A stretch of DNA of 64,000 bases from Rhodopseudomonas palustris (GTDB lineage: Bacteria > Pseudomonadota > Alphaproteobacteria > Rhizobiales > Xanthobacteraceae), in the NCBI RefSeq assembly GCF_003031265.1, contig NZ_CP019966.1:3038001-3102000 (forward strand), given 5' to 3'. Position numbers and translations under genes: made by a program. Positions 17,156 through 26,902 of this stretch are shown one piece after another; the first letter of the stretch is position 1, and each line of letters begins with the position of its first letter. Under the pieces are notes generated by a model. That model did not search any database. It saw only the letters and a program-made list of their open reading frames with translations, and was not told where the DNA came from.

Positions 17156-17983
17156 TCAACGATCCTTCCATTCCGGCGGGCGCTTTTCCAGGAAGGCGCA
17201 AATGCCTTCTTCGGCATCGGCGGCCATCATATTCTCGGCCATCACCTGGGAGGCGTAGTGATAGGCGTCGGCCAAGTTGAGCTCGGCCTGGCGGTAGAAC
17301 GCTTCCTTGCCGATCTTGATGGTGTGGGCCGACTTGCCGGCGATCTGCTCGGCGAGCGCCACTGCTGCGGCGCGCTCGGTGCCGTGCGGCACCACGCGAT
17401 TGATCAGGCCGATCTGCCGGGCCTCTTCGGCGCCGACCGGCTCGCCGGTCAGCAGCATGTGCATCGCATTCTTGCGCGGCACGTTGCGGGACAGCGCCAC
17501 CATCGGGGTGGAGCAGAACAGTCCGATATCGACGCCGGGCGTCGCGAAGGTCGCCTGCTCGGACGCGATGGCGAGATCGCAGCTCGCGACCAGCTGACAG
17601 CCCGCCGCGGTGGCGACGCCTTGCACCGCTGCGATCACAGGCTTGGGCAGCTTGACGATCGCCTGCATCATCGCGCTGCAGGCGGTCATGATCCGGGTGA
17701 AGCTGGCACGGCCGCGATCGGCGTCGTTGCGATGCGCGGTCAGCTCCTTGAGGTCGTGGCCGGCGCAGAACGCGGGTCCATTGGCGGCGATCACCACGAC
17801 ACGCACGCCGTCATCGCGGCCGATCAGATCCAGCGCCGCGTGCAGATCGTCGATCATCTCCAGCGACAGGCTGTTGCGCGCCGCAGGGCGGTTCAACGTC
17901 AGCACTGCAACACCGCCGTCGACGGTCTCACGCAACAGAATCGGTGAAGGCTGGGTCGCAGCGAAAGCGGGCAACACGGTCAT
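17156..17983 (-). CDS. Enoyl-CoA hydratase/isomerase family protein
   Basis: The 275-residue crotonase-fold protein has the oxyanion-hole segments PAFCAGHDLKEL (about 65) and VQGVATAAGCQLVASCDLAIA (about 110-130). The position of the second catalytic Glu is occupied differently from classical EchA (GVDIGLFCSTPMVALSR), so hydration versus another crotonase reaction is open. I chose the ATG at 17983 over an in-frame TTG at 18001. It is divergent from the PaaI-type thioesterase, 90 bp away. Confidence 0.85.
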   Translation of the reverse strand: MTVLPAFAATQPSPILLRETVDGGVAVLTLNRPAARNSLSLEMIDDLHAALDLIGRDDGVRVVVIAANGPAFCAGHDLKELTAHRNDADRGRASFTRIMTACSAMMQAIVKLPKPVIAAVQGVATAAGCQLVASCDLAIASEQATFATPGVDIGLFCSTPMVALSRNVPRKNAMHMLLTGEPVGAEEARQIGLINRVVPHGTERAAAVALAEQIAGKSAHTIKIGKEAFYRQAELNLADAYHYASQVMAENMMAADAEEGICAFLEKRPPEWKDR

Positions 17984-18073
17984 GGCGACGTCCGGGAACA
18001 AAATGAAGCGCTGGGAACGAGCGTCACCTTATTGTAACAAGCCGAACGAAGCGAGAGCAGGGGCGGGAACGAC

Positions 18074-18502
18074 ATGACACATGCGAGGATGGGCGTAGCC
18101 GAACTCGAAGAATTTCTGCAGCGCGAGTTCCCGCAGGCGTTCAGCCACGGTGACATTTCGATCGAGACCGCCGATGGTCGCACATCTCTATTACGGCAGC
18201 GCTACAGCGACCGGATGTTGCGCCCCGGGGGCACCGTTTCGGGGCCGACCCTGATGGCTCTGGCGGATTTTGCCATGTACGTCGTGCTGCTGTCGGCGAT
18301 CGGTCCCGTCGCGCTCGCCGTCACCACCAATCTCAACATCAACTTCCTGCGGAAGGGCCAGCCCGGCCAGGACGTCGTGGCGGTCGCCAAGCTGTTGAAG
18401 CTCGGCCGGCGGCTGGCGGTCGGGGAGGTGACGCTGCTGTCCGGCACCTCGCCGGATCCGATCGCCCATGTGACGTCGACCTATTCCATTCCAGTCGCTT
18501 GA
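18074..18502 (+). CDS. PaaI-family hotdog thioesterase
   Basis: The 142-residue hotdog-fold protein has the PaaI-type core RPGGTVSGPTLMALADFAMY (about 50-70) followed by VTTNLNINFLRKG. The family hydrolyses acyl-CoA thioesters, often aromatic. GGGCGGGAACGAC precedes the ATG. It is 155 bp upstream of rplM; a link to translation is not implied. Confidence 0.87.
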   Translation: MTHARMGVAELEEFLQREFPQAFSHGDISIETADGRTSLLRQRYSDRMLRPGGTVSGPTLMALADFAMYVVLLSAIGPVALAVTTNLNINFLRKGQPGQDVVAVAKLLKLGRRLAVGEVTLLSGTSPDPIAHVTSTYSIPVA

Positions 18503-18657
18503 TGTTTTAGAAGGTATTATTGCACCTTATTTGTAACCATCTGGTTTAACAAGCGAAATTCAGACCGAGAGGGATTGACGCGAAAGCGGTGCTTCTCTAC
18601 AAGCGCCCGCAGTCCGGTGCTTCGTGCACCGAATTCCCCCTGTCATGGATCATTCTC

Positions 18658-19122
18658 ATGAAGACGTTTTCGGCCAAGCCCGCCGAAGTCACGAAGAAGT
18701 GGGTCATTATTGACGCCACCGGTCTCGTGGTCGGCCGGCTCGCCACGCTGGTCGCGATGCGCCTGCGCGGCAAGCACCTCCCGACCTACACCCCGCACGT
18801 CGACTGCGGCGACAATGTCATCATCATCAACGCCTCGAAGGTGGTGCTGACCGGTCGCAAGCGCGACAACAAGGTTTACTACCATCACACCGGCTTCATC
18901 GGCGGCATCAAGGAGCGCTCTGCGAAGGCGATCCTCGAAGGTCGTTTCCCGGAGCGCGTGGTTGAGAAGGCGATTGAGCGCATGATCCCGCGCGGTCCGC
19001 TCGGCCGCGTCCAGATGGGCAACCTGCGCGTCTATCCCGGCGCCGAACACCCGCACGAAGCTCAGCAGCCCGAGAAGCTCGACATCGGTGCGATGAACCG
19101 CAAGAACATGAGGGCCGCATAA
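18658..19122 (+). CDS. rplM: Large ribosomal subunit protein uL13
   Basis: The 154-residue L13 is recognised by [19 protein letters not shown], the [14 protein letters not shown] stretch and [30 protein letters not shown]. It binds 23S rRNA early in 50S assembly. The ATG at 18658 matches the family N-terminus; the longer frame from 18589 is leader. rpsI follows after 1 bp, the usual L13-S9 operon. The 155-bp leader is AT-rich around 18510-18550 and probably holds the promoter. Confidence 0.97.
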   Translation: MKTFSAKPAEVTKKWVIIDATGLVVGRLATLVAMRLRGKHLPTYTPHVDCGDNVIIINASKVVLTGRKRDNKVYYHHTGFIGGIKERSAKAILEGRFPERVVEKAIERMIPRGPLGRVQMGNLRVYPGAEHPHEAQQPEKLDIGAMNRKNMRAA

Positions 19123-19123
19123 G

Positions 19124-19606
19124 ATGTCCGAGACCATGCAGTCTCTCGACCAGCTCGCCGCGCTGAAGACCACCGTCGCTGCCGCGGACGCGCCGACCTA
19201 CACCAAGAAGGTCGACAAGTTCGGTCGCGCCTACGCCACCGGCAAGCGCAAGGACGCGGTTGCCCGCGTCTGGATCAAGCCGGGCGCCGGCAAGATCACC
19301 GTCAACAGCCGTGAGGTCGAAACCTACTTCGCCCGTCCGGTGCTGCGCATGATGATCCAGCAGCCGCTGGTCGCCGCGGCCCGTGCCGGCCAGTACGACG
19401 TGATCTGCACCGTCGCCGGCGGCGGTCTGTCCGGCCAGGCCGGTGCGGTTCGTCACGGCATCTCCAAGGCGCTCACCAATTTCGAGCCGGAGCTGCGCAG
19501 CGTGCTGAAGAAGGGTGGCTTCCTGACCCGCGACAGCCGCGTCGTCGAACGTAAGAAGTACGGCAAGGCCAAGGCCCGCCGCTCCTTCCAGTTCTCGAAG
19601 CGCTAA
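19124..19606 (+). CDS. rpsI: Small ribosomal subunit protein uS9
   Basis: The 160-residue S9 has an alphaproteobacterial N-terminal extension (about 30 residues). The core follows: [46 protein letters not shown], and the terminal [17 protein letters not shown] that reaches the P-site tRNA. It starts 1 bp after the rplM stop and ends before a strong terminator. Confidence 0.97.
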   Translation: MSETMQSLDQLAALKTTVAAADAPTYTKKVDKFGRAYATGKRKDAVARVWIKPGAGKITVNSREVETYFARPVLRMMIQQPLVAAARAGQYDVICTVAGGGLSGQAGAVRHGISKALTNFEPELRSVLKKGGFLTRDSRVVERKKYGKAKARRSFQFSKR

Positions 19607-19632
19607 TCTTTCCCGGTCTCACCGGTCGATCC

Positions 19633-19661
19633 AAAGGGCGCCCTGCGGGGCGCCCTTTTTT
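19633..19661 (+). terminator. Rho-independent terminator of rplM-rpsI
   Basis: AGGGCGCC - loop - GGCGCCCT is followed directly by TTTTTT, 27 bp after the rpsI stop. Confidence 0.9.
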
Positions 19662-19884
19662 ATTGCCGTTTGGAATGGTGCAAGCGGCCGGGGGCAGGCT
19701 TACCGGCGAGCGTGGCTTTGCACGCAAATTGTCGGCAATTTCCAGCGAGTTATCGGACAAATCGGACCTGTCGAACAAACGCGATTTCAATTCACCCGGA
19801 GTCAAATCGCCTGCATGAGGGGATCAGCGCCGCGCCCGCGGTGTTGAAATGCCATCACCGGAAGCCACCACCGAGTACCCCACC

Positions 19885-21120
19885 ATGTCGCTCGATATCT
19901 CGACACTGTTCCTTGTTGCGACTCTGATCTGCGCGCTGCTCGGTGTGATGCTGCACTATTTCGGCCGCCAGGAGAAAATCCCGGCCCTGAACTGGTGGGG
20001 AAACGCCTACCTACTCGGAGCCATCACGGTGGCGCTATGGACCATCCTCACTCCGGTATTCGGCGAGGTGATCACGCTGGCGATGGCCAGCCTCGGCTTT
20101 ATCGCCTGCGGCATGATGTGGAACGCAGCTCGGGTGTTCCACGGCCTGAAGCCGAGCTGGCCGGGCCTGTTCCTCGGCGCGCTCGCCTGGCTCGCCGCTG
20201 TCACCAGTCTGCCGCCTGAGCAGGACGCGCTGCGGATGACGATCGGCGCCGCGATCGTCGCCGCCTATGCGGGGCTGACCGCCAGCCAGCTCGCTGCCGA
20301 GCGTCGCAAAGCGATGCATCGGCGCTGGCCGACGATGGTGGTGCCGCTGCTGCATGGCGCCGTGCTGATGCTGCCGATCGTGCTGGCCGACCTGTGGCCG
20401 TCGCCGCATTCCGGCTTCGCCGGCAACGTCTGGGTGGTGCTGTTTGCCGTTGAACTGGTGTTGTACGCGATCGGCACCGTGTTCGTGATCTTTATGCTGG
20501 TGTCCGAGCGTTCGGTCAGCTTGCACAAGACCGCCGCGTCGCTGGACCCGCTGACCGGCATGCTCAACCGCCGCGGCTTCTCCGAAGCGTGCGCCCGGAT
20601 GATCGAGCGCGAAGCGATCGCCGGCCGGCCGGTGTCGGCGCTGATCTTCGACATCGACCACTTCAAGTCGATCAACGACCGGTTCGGTCACCCGGCCGGC
20701 GACGAAGTGCTGAAGCTGTTTGCCGCCATCGTTACCAATTCGCTACGCATATCGGACCTGTCGGGCCGGATCGGCGGCGAGGAGTTCGCCGCGCTGCTGC
20801 CGTGCCCGATCGACGAGGCGGTCACCGCGGCCGACCGCGTCCGCGAGGCGTTCCAGAATTGCGGTATCGAGGTCGACGACGCGCCAGTGGCGACCACGGT
20901 CTCGATCGGCGTCGCCGGCGGCCCGGCGGGTGTCGAGCTCGAGGTGCTGCTCGCCGCGGCCGACACCGCGCTGTATCAAGCCAAACGCGGCGGCCGGAAT
21001 CGCGTGGTCGCAACGGTGGAGCAGCCGGTGTCGCTCGAGGAGAGCCGGCGCAAGGCCGCGCAGGCACGCGAGCATCAGGTTGTCGCACGAGGCGGCGAGG
21101 TCGGGCAGGCGGTCGCCTAA
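19885..21120 (+). CDS. Membrane-bound GGDEF diguanylate cyclase
   Basis: The ~411-residue protein has six or so N-terminal helices (about 1-205) and a C-terminal GGDEF domain with FDIDHFKSINDRFGHPAGDEVL and the active-site GGEEF. RISD sits exactly where the inhibitory I-site RxxD should be, so product feedback is expected. It makes cyclic di-GMP, probably in response to a signal sensed by the membrane part. An in-frame ATG at 19849 would add 12 residues. No EAL domain is present. Confidence 0.9.
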   Translation: MSLDISTLFLVATLICALLGVMLHYFGRQEKIPALNWWGNAYLLGAITVALWTILTPVFGEVITLAMASLGFIACGMMWNAARVFHGLKPSWPGLFLGALAWLAAVTSLPPEQDALRMTIGAAIVAAYAGLTASQLAAERRKAMHRRWPTMVVPLLHGAVLMLPIVLADLWPSPHSGFAGNVWVVLFAVELVLYAIGTVFVIFMLVSERSVSLHKTAASLDPLTGMLNRRGFSEACARMIEREAIAGRPVSALIFDIDHFKSINDRFGHPAGDEVLKLFAAIVTNSLRISDLSGRIGGEEFAALLPCPIDEAVTAADRVREAFQNCGIEVDDAPVATTVSIGVAGGPAGVELEVLLAAADTALYQAKRGGRNRVVATVEQPVSLEESRRKAAQAREHQVVARGGEVGQAVA

Positions 21121-21198
21121 GCCGCCGCTTCCGACCGCTTCAATTGCGCCGCCCGGTGCGATAAGACGCTCGTCCCATCACGGACGAGGCGCACGCGC

Positions 21199-21501
21199 AT
21201 GATCACCGAAATCGCACAGATCGACGTCAAACCCGGCAGCGAGGCCGACTTCGAAGCCGCGGTCGCCAAGGCGCGCGAGGCGTTCGGCCGCTCCAAAGGG
21301 TTCTGCGGCTTCGAGCTGCACAAGTCGATCGAGAAGCCGCAACGCTACCGCCTGATGGTGAAGTGGCAGACGCTGGAGAACCACACCGTCGACTTCCGCG
21401 GCTCGGAGAACTTCACCGAGTGGCGCGGCCTCGTCGGCGGCTTCTTCGCCGCGCCGCCGGATGTCGAGCACACCGAGACGGTGCTTACGTCTCAGGGGTA
21501 A
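21199..21501 (+). CDS. Antibiotic biosynthesis monooxygenase (ABM) domain protein
   Basis: The 100-residue single-domain ABM protein has ITEIAQIDVKPGSEADFEAAV, GFCGFELHKSIEKPQRYRLMVKWQTLENHTVDF and FTEW. The family forms ferredoxin-like dimers acting as small monooxygenases or haem-degrading enzymes; the substrate is unknown. Its 3' end overlaps that of the convergent AI-2E-type permease by 17 bp. Confidence 0.82.
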   Translation: MITEIAQIDVKPGSEADFEAAVAKAREAFGRSKGFCGFELHKSIEKPQRYRLMVKWQTLENHTVDFRGSENFTEWRGLVGGFFAAPPDVEHTETVLTSQG

Positions 21502-22636
21502 TCGCCAGAGGTGCGGCGCCGGCCGGAGCGATCAGCTCGGCCGGTTCCTCGCCGCGCAGATGGTCGAGCACGACCCGGCCGATCGCCATCAGCGGCAACG
21601 CCAGCGCCAGCCCCCACAGCCCGAACACGATGCCGAGCAGGATCTGCATCGCGAACAGCGTGGCCGGCGGGATGTCGATCGCCTGACGCTGGATCAACGG
21701 CGTCAGGATGTAGCTTTCGAGCGCGTGGACGCCGAGGAAGAGCACGAAGGCGCTGACCACGGCGATCCAGCCGGAGCCGATCGCGGCAAGCACGATGATC
21801 AGCCCGCCCAGAATGGCGCCCACGGTCGGGATGAAGGCGAGCAGACCAGCCTGGATGCCGAGGATGAACGCTCCAGGAATTCCGATCAACGAAAGACCGG
21901 TCGCGGTCACGGCGAACACCGCCATCATGGTGATCAGCTGCGCCAGCAGCCAGCGTTTCAACATCTCGCCGGTGTCGGTGACGATGACATCTGCCTGCGC
22001 CCGATAGCGCCGCGGCACCATCCGCACCAATCCGTTGCGATACACCGACGGCTGCGCCGCGAAGGCCAGCCCGAGAAACATCACGATGAAGAAGTTGCCG
22101 ACGGCACCGATGGTGCCGAGGATCAGCTTCAGGGTCTGGCTGACGATCGCGCCGCCGCCGGAAGCGATCTCGCCGGCGCTCGGCAGGTTGCGTGGCTGAA
22201 CGGGCGTTGTGGTTTCGGGGTGCGCTGCGCTTGGCGTGGTGTTGAGCTCGAGGAAGCCGGTGTCGACGCCATTGCGCTCGAGGAACGCCTTCACGTTGAC
22301 GATCTGGGTCTTGATCGTGCCGGACAGCGCCTTGGCCTGCTGGCTGATGGTGTTGCCGCCAAGAAACGCCACGCCGATCGTCAGGCTGGTCAGAACCAGG
22401 CAGATCAGCGCCAGACGTAGGCCATGTGGCCCGCCGACCAGCTTACCCGTGAGCTCGGTCAGCGCATTGAGGAAGACGCCGAACAGCACGCCCGCAAAGA
22501 TCAGGAATAGCGTGCCGGCGAACTGCCACGAAGCATAGAGCAGCGCCGCGAACGACACGGTTGCAATGCCCCCGAGGGCGATCGCCCAAGCGAGATCTGT
22601 ACGGGACGGAGTGCGATCGAGAAGGGGGGCGGTCAC
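21485..22636 (-). CDS. AI-2E family (PerM/YdiK-type) permease
   Basis: This ~383-residue membrane protein has about eight helices. It carries the family pattern FGVFLNALTELTG near the N-terminus and the C-terminal GIPGAFILGIQAGLLAFIPTVGAILGGLIIVLAAIGSG and LIQRQAIDIPPATLFAMQILLGIVFGLWGLALALP. The central soluble region is Pro/Thr-rich. Members have been linked to autoinducer export or ion/proton antiport; the substrate is uncertain. A GTG at 22636 preceded by AAAGGA is preferred to the GTG at 22651. Confidence 0.85.
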   Translation of the reverse strand: MTAPLLDRTPSRTDLAWAIALGGIATVSFAALLYASWQFAGTLFLIFAGVLFGVFLNALTELTGKLVGGPHGLRLALICLVLTSLTIGVAFLGGNTISQQAKALSGTIKTQIVNVKAFLERNGVDTGFLELNTTPSAAHPETTTPVQPRNLPSAGEIASGGGAIVSQTLKLILGTIGAVGNFFIVMFLGLAFAAQPSVYRNGLVRMVPRRYRAQADVIVTDTGEMLKRWLLAQLITMMAVFAVTATGLSLIGIPGAFILGIQAGLLAFIPTVGAILGGLIIVLAAIGSGWIAVVSAFVLFLGVHALESYILTPLIQRQAIDIPPATLFAMQILLGIVFGLWGLALALPLMAIGRVVLDHLRGEEPAELIAPAGAAPLAITPET

Positions 22637-22898
22637 AGGCGGTCCTTTCACTCTGCGGCGCAGTGTTCCGCGAATCGGCGTGCGGGGGCAAGCGTGCGAT
22701 GAAGAGCGTTGAGTGCGGCGGCGGCGGCTGGTGGACCGAAAAAGCCTTAACCATCAATCGATCAAGTTTGAGCGGTCCCATTTTCGCCGTGTTCGCTGTG
22801 CGATATGGTCCCAACCGATGCCGGAATGGGCGTGCATCGGTCGCGGCTGGGGAAGCGCCGAGTTGGGCGCGGGCTGCGGGAATGGTATTCGGGGACTC

Positions 22899-23846
22899 AT
22901 GGGGATTCGCGAGCGAGATTCCAAAGGCCGTGCCGCGCGTGTCGTGGTCGCTGCGGGTGCCTGCCTTGTCCTTGCCAATTGTGCCCAGAACGGCCAATTC
23001 AGCCGGCTTGATCCGAAATACGGCGTGTCGTCGAGCCCGCGCGTGGTTGCTTTCGGCGAGCCCGTGCCGAAGGGCGGCGGCACCTATCGGGTCGGCAAGC
23101 CATACGTGGTTGCCGGCCGCACCTACGTTCCTGAAGAGAATCCGCATTACCGCGCCGAAGGCTTGGCCTCTTGGTACGGCGATGACTTTCATGGCCGGCT
23201 GACGGCCAACGGCGAAGTGTTCGACATGGCGTCGCTGTCGGCGGCGCATCCGACCCTGCCGATCCCGAGCTACGCCCGGGTGACCAATATGGCCAACGGC
23301 CGGTCGCTGATCGTGCGGATCAACGACCGCGGCCCGTATCACGGCAACCGGCTCATCGACGTTTCGAACAAAGCCGCCGAACTGCTTGAATTCAAACACA
23401 GAGGCACCGCGAAGGTGCGGGTCGAATATGTCGGCCGGGCGCCCCTCGAAGGCTCCGACGACCGGCAGTTGATCGCGACGCTGCGTCAGGGCGAACCGGC
23501 CCCGGCGCCCACAGGCGTCCGCATCGCGTCGGCCAAGCCGTTCGTGCCGGACTTCGGCAGCGCGAGCGCCAGCAGCGGAGGCGGCCGGATCCGCGGCGAC
23601 ATTCCGCTGCCGGAAGGGCGCCCATACTCGCTCGGCAACACCTCGATGGACGTCGCCTCAGTCGGCGCCACCACCGAAGTCTCGGCCTCGCGCAGCAGCC
23701 GCTCGAACCGGCAGGCGCTGGCGCCGAACCCGCGGGCGGTCTCTTACAATGTCGGCTCCGAAGAAGCCGATGCAGAACCGGCCAGCGCCCCGGTCCGCCG
23801 CAACGACGAGATCGGCAACCTGCTGTCGGCCCGCGGCCTGTACTGA
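22899..23846 (+). CDS. rlpA: RlpA-family septal lytic transglycosylase-like lipoprotein
   Basis: The 315-residue protein has a lipoprotein-like signal (VVVAAGACLVLANC, with an unusual Asn before the Cys). Its double-psi barrel core has GLASWYGDDFHGRLTANGEVFDM and the catalytic-region IVRINDRGPYHGNRLIDVSNKAAELL. RlpA proteins cleave denuded glycan strands at the septum. A C-terminal SPOR domain is not evident; a low-complexity tail (about 190-315) replaces it. GGGGAC lies just before the ATG at 22899. Confidence 0.88.
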   Translation: MGIRERDSKGRAARVVVAAGACLVLANCAQNGQFSRLDPKYGVSSSPRVVAFGEPVPKGGGTYRVGKPYVVAGRTYVPEENPHYRAEGLASWYGDDFHGRLTANGEVFDMASLSAAHPTLPIPSYARVTNMANGRSLIVRINDRGPYHGNRLIDVSNKAAELLEFKHRGTAKVRVEYVGRAPLEGSDDRQLIATLRQGEPAPAPTGVRIASAKPFVPDFGSASASSGGGRIRGDIPLPEGRPYSLGNTSMDVASVGATTEVSASRSSRSNRQALAPNPRAVSYNVGSEEADAEPASAPVRRNDEIGNLLSARGLY

Positions 23847-23866
23847 GCGGCTCGATCCAGCCGCTC
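23845..23866. terminator. Hairpin between convergent rlpA and hydrolase genes
   Basis: GAGCGGCT-CGATCC-AGCCGCTC has an 8-bp perfect stem overlapping the rlpA stop. The opposite-strand gene ends 9 bp beyond it. There is no strong T run. Confidence 0.5.
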
Positions 23867-23874
23867 CAATCGTC

Positions 23875-24822
23875 TCAGTAATTTTCCTTCAGAAACGCGA
23901 TCAGCGCCGCATTCACTTCATCGGGCTTTTCCTGCTGGATCCAATGTCCGGCGCCGTCGATGATCAGCTTCTGTTTCAGATTCGGCAGCACCCGCTCGAT
24001 CGCGGCCAGATGCTTCCCGCTCATCTTGTCGGAAATCACCGGGTCGTTGCTGCCGGCAATGAACGCGGCGGGCTGGCGAATCTGAGCGCCTTGCCAGGGC
24101 GCGGTCAGCTCCCAGTTGCGATCGATATTGCGGTACCAATTGAGGCCGCCGCGGAAGCCGCTCTCTTTGTATTGCTCGGTGAAGAAGGCGAGTTCGGCCT
24201 CGGTCAGCCAGCTCGGCAGCGGCAGCGTGGCGGCTGACCGGCCGACGAAGCCGCGCCCTTCCGGCACGAACAGCGAGCGCGCCGGGTCGGCGAAGCCGCC
24301 GCACAGCATGCCCCGCATCGTTCCGGCGACATCGCGCTCGAATTCAGCCTCGGCGACCCCGGGCTTCTGGAAATACTGCCAATAGAAGTTGGTGATGCCG
24401 GCGGCGCGCAAGAGGTCCAGCGGCCGGCCTTTACCGCGCCACGGCGGCGGCACGCTGAGGCCCGCGACCGCCGCGAACAGATCTGGCCTAAACTGCGCCG
24501 CGTGCCAGGCGACCGGTGCGCCCCAATCATGGCCGATGATCGCGGCGCGAGTTTCGCCGAGTTCGGCCACCAACGCCACCATGTCGCCCACCAGATCGAA
24601 GATGCTGTAAGCCTCGACCGCTTGGGGAGCCGAGGAACGGCCGAAGCCGCGCATGTCCGGCGCCACCACGTGATAGCCCGCGTCCGCGAGCGCGCCGATC
24701 TGGTGCCGCCACGAATACGACAGCTCCGGCCAGCCGTGGCACAGGACCACCAGCGGACCTTCACCCTGTTCACGCAGGAACAGCTCGATGCCATTGACGG
24801 TGACGGTGCGTGTGGAAGCCAT
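23875..24822 (-). CDS. Alpha/beta-hydrolase, epoxide hydrolase-like
   Basis: The 315-residue protein has the oxyanion motif HGWPELSYSWRHQ, and GHDWGAPVAWH with Asp as nucleophile as in epoxide hydrolases. Lid tyrosines lie in YFQKPG and NWYRN, and the acid/His pair in GSNDPVI and GAGHWIQQEKPDEVN. These fit soluble epoxide hydrolase, which opens an epoxide to a diol; haloacid or fluoroacetate dehalogenation is an alternative. The ATG at 24822 follows AGGGCGG. It is divergent from the D,D-carboxypeptidase gene. Confidence 0.82.
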   Translation of the reverse strand: MASTRTVTVNGIELFLREQGEGPLVVLCHGWPELSYSWRHQIGALADAGYHVVAPDMRGFGRSSAPQAVEAYSIFDLVGDMVALVAELGETRAAIIGHDWGAPVAWHAAQFRPDLFAAVAGLSVPPPWRGKGRPLDLLRAAGITNFYWQYFQKPGVAEAEFERDVAGTMRGMLCGGFADPARSLFVPEGRGFVGRSAATLPLPSWLTEAELAFFTEQYKESGFRGGLNWYRNIDRNWELTAPWQGAQIRQPAAFIAGSNDPVISDKMSGKHLAAIERVLPNLKQKLIIDGAGHWIQQEKPDEVNAALIAFLKENY

Positions 24823-24965
24823 GGTGTATCCGCCCTGATTGTTATTGAGTTTGTGTGGAAGCGAGCTTGCGCTCACGGTAGGATTGATCGTCCGTCACCA
24901 CAATCGAAAACGGCCGCGCCGGTTGCACGGCCGGCGGTCGTAACGCTGCCCTGGAAATCCCGTCG

Positions 24966-26207
24966 ATGGCCGTCCTGACTTCGCTGCTTTCTCCGCGCTC
25001 GTCCCTTTGGCGCGGCCTGTTGGCGGGCCTGATCGCCATTGCGATTGGGGCAGGGCCGGTGACCGCCGCCAACCAGAGCGTGCAGGGCGCCAAGAAGGAC
25101 GATTCCGGTTTCGAGGCGCAGGCGCCGAGCGCCATCCTGGTCGATGCCGAGAGCGGCAGCGTGCTGTTCGAGAAGAACGCCGACGAACTGCGCGCGCCGT
25201 CCAGCATGATGAAGCTGATGACGGTCGAAACCGTGTTTCATCTGCTCAAGGCCGGCGAACTCCAACTCACCCAGGAATACCGGGTGAGCGAGAATGCGTG
25301 GCGCAATGGCGGCGCGCCGGCCGGCGGCTCGACGATGTTCGCCGAGATCCACAGCATCATCTCGGTCGACAATCTGCTGCACGGCGCGATCATCCAGAGC
25401 GGCAACGACTCCTGCATGGTGCTGGCCGAGGGCATCGCCGGCAGCGAAGCGGCGTTCGTCGAGCTGATGACCAAGCGGGCGCGCGAGATCGGGCTGACGC
25501 AATCGACCTTCGCCAATTCCACTGGGCTGCCGAACCCCGACAACAAGATGAGCGTGCGCGAGCTGGCGAAGCTCGCCCGCCACATCATCCTGACCTATCC
25601 CGAATACTACCCGCTGTTCGGTGAGAAGGAGTTCACCTGGAACAAGATCCGCCAGACCAATCGTAATCCGCTGCTGAACGCGATGCCGGGCGCCGACGGC
25701 TTCAAGACCGGCTACACCAAGGAGGGCGGCTACGGCATGGTCGGCTCGGCGGTGCAGAACGGGATGCGGCTGATCGTAGTGGTGAACGGTCTCGAGGATG
25801 CTGATGACCGTGCCAGCGAAGCGAAGAAGCTGTTGGAATGGGGCTTCCGCAATTTCGAGTCGCGGTCGCTGTTCGCCAATGATGCGACGATCGGTTACGC
25901 GCGGGTGTTCGGCGGTGAGAAGCGCTACGTCCCGCTGACGCCGGCCGAGCCGGTCCGCGTGATGGTGCGCAAGAACGGCAGCGACAAACTGATCGCGCGG
26001 ATCGTGTATCAGGGGCCGGTGCCGGCTCCGGTCGAATCCGGCCAGCGGGTTGGGATGGTCCGGGTGTGGCGAGGCCCCAATCTGGCAGTCGAGGTGCCGC
26101 TGAAGGCGGCCGAGGCCGATCCGGTCGGCTCGACCATGCGTCGCGCGCTCGACGGCGCCAGCGAGCTGGCGATCGGCCTGGTGCGGGCCGGCATGGCAAA
26201 GCTCTGA
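24966..26207 (+). CDS. D-alanyl-D-alanine carboxypeptidase (PBP5/6 type)
   Basis: The 413-residue protein has a signal peptide (about 1-34) and a transpeptidase-fold domain with SxxK in PSSMMKLM (about 79), SGN (about 142) and KTG in GFKTGYTKE (about 245). A C-terminal PBP5-like domain and an amphipathic tail (LIRAGMAKL-like end) could anchor it to the membrane. It trims the terminal D-Ala of peptidoglycan stems. tmk starts 2 bp after its stop. Confidence 0.93.
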   Translation: MAVLTSLLSPRSSLWRGLLAGLIAIAIGAGPVTAANQSVQGAKKDDSGFEAQAPSAILVDAESGSVLFEKNADELRAPSSMMKLMTVETVFHLLKAGELQLTQEYRVSENAWRNGGAPAGGSTMFAEIHSIISVDNLLHGAIIQSGNDSCMVLAEGIAGSEAAFVELMTKRAREIGLTQSTFANSTGLPNPDNKMSVRELAKLARHIILTYPEYYPLFGEKEFTWNKIRQTNRNPLLNAMPGADGFKTGYTKEGGYGMVGSAVQNGMRLIVVVNGLEDADDRASEAKKLLEWGFRNFESRSLFANDATIGYARVFGGEKRYVPLTPAEPVRVMVRKNGSDKLIARIVYQGPVPAPVESGQRVGMVRVWRGPNLAVEVPLKAAEADPVGSTMRRALDGASELAIGLVRAGMAKL

Positions 26208-26209
26208 CC

Positions 26210-26902
26210 ATGGTTCAAAAGAAGCCGACAAATCGTTCATTGCGCGGGCGCTTCATCACCTTTGAAGGTGGAGAGGGAGCCGGCAAATCGACTCAGATCA
26301 GGTTGCTGGCGAAGCGGCTGGAGAAGGCGCGGCTGCGCGCGCTGGTGACCCGCGAACCCGGCGGCTCGCCGGGCGCGGAAGCGATCCGCAGCGCGCTGCT
26401 GGCGGGGATCGGCAAGCTGATCGGCGGCGCCGATGCCGAGGCGCTGCTGTTCGCCGCCGCCCGCGACGACCATGTTCGCACCCTGATCGAGCCGGCGCTG
26501 GCCCGCGGCGAATGGGTGCTGTGCGACCGCTTCTACGATTCAACCCGGGCGTATCAGGGCAAGCTCGGCGCCGTGAGCCTGGATCTGCTCAACGCGCTGC
26601 AGCAGGTGACGATCGGCGACATGAAACCGGACCTCACCGTGATCCTCGATATTCCGGTCGAGATCGGGCTGGCGCGCGCCGCGGTGCGCCGCGGCAGCGA
26701 GACGCCGGACCGGTTCGAATCCGAGGCGATCGATTTCCACCGTGGCCTCCGCGAGGTATTTCGCCAGATCGCCGCGCAGGAGCCGGAGCGCTGCGTGCTG
26801 ATCGATGCCAACGCCGAGCCGGAGGAGGTCGCCGACCGGATTTGGCAGGCGGTACGGCTGCGTCTGCTGGAGCCAGCCCGCAGCGGGGCGAAATCGGCAT
26901 GA
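26210..26902 (+). CDS. tmk: Thymidylate kinase
   Basis: The 230-residue kinase has the P-loop GGEGAGKSTQ (about 20), the DR[YF] motif CDRFYDSTRAYQG and RAAVRRGSETPDRFE in the lid. It phosphorylates dTMP to dTDP. The ATG at 26210 follows the dac stop by 2 bp; the upstream extension to 26066 lies inside dac. It overlaps holB by ATGA, giving translational coupling of two DNA-synthesis genes. Confidence 0.96.
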   Translation: MVQKKPTNRSLRGRFITFEGGEGAGKSTQIRLLAKRLEKARLRALVTREPGGSPGAEAIRSALLAGIGKLIGGADAEALLFAAARDDHVRTLIEPALARGEWVLCDRFYDSTRAYQGKLGAVSLDLLNALQQVTIGDMKPDLTVILDIPVEIGLARAAVRRGSETPDRFESEAIDFHRGLREVFRQIAAQEPERCVLIDANAEPEEVADRIWQAVRLRLLEPARSGAKSA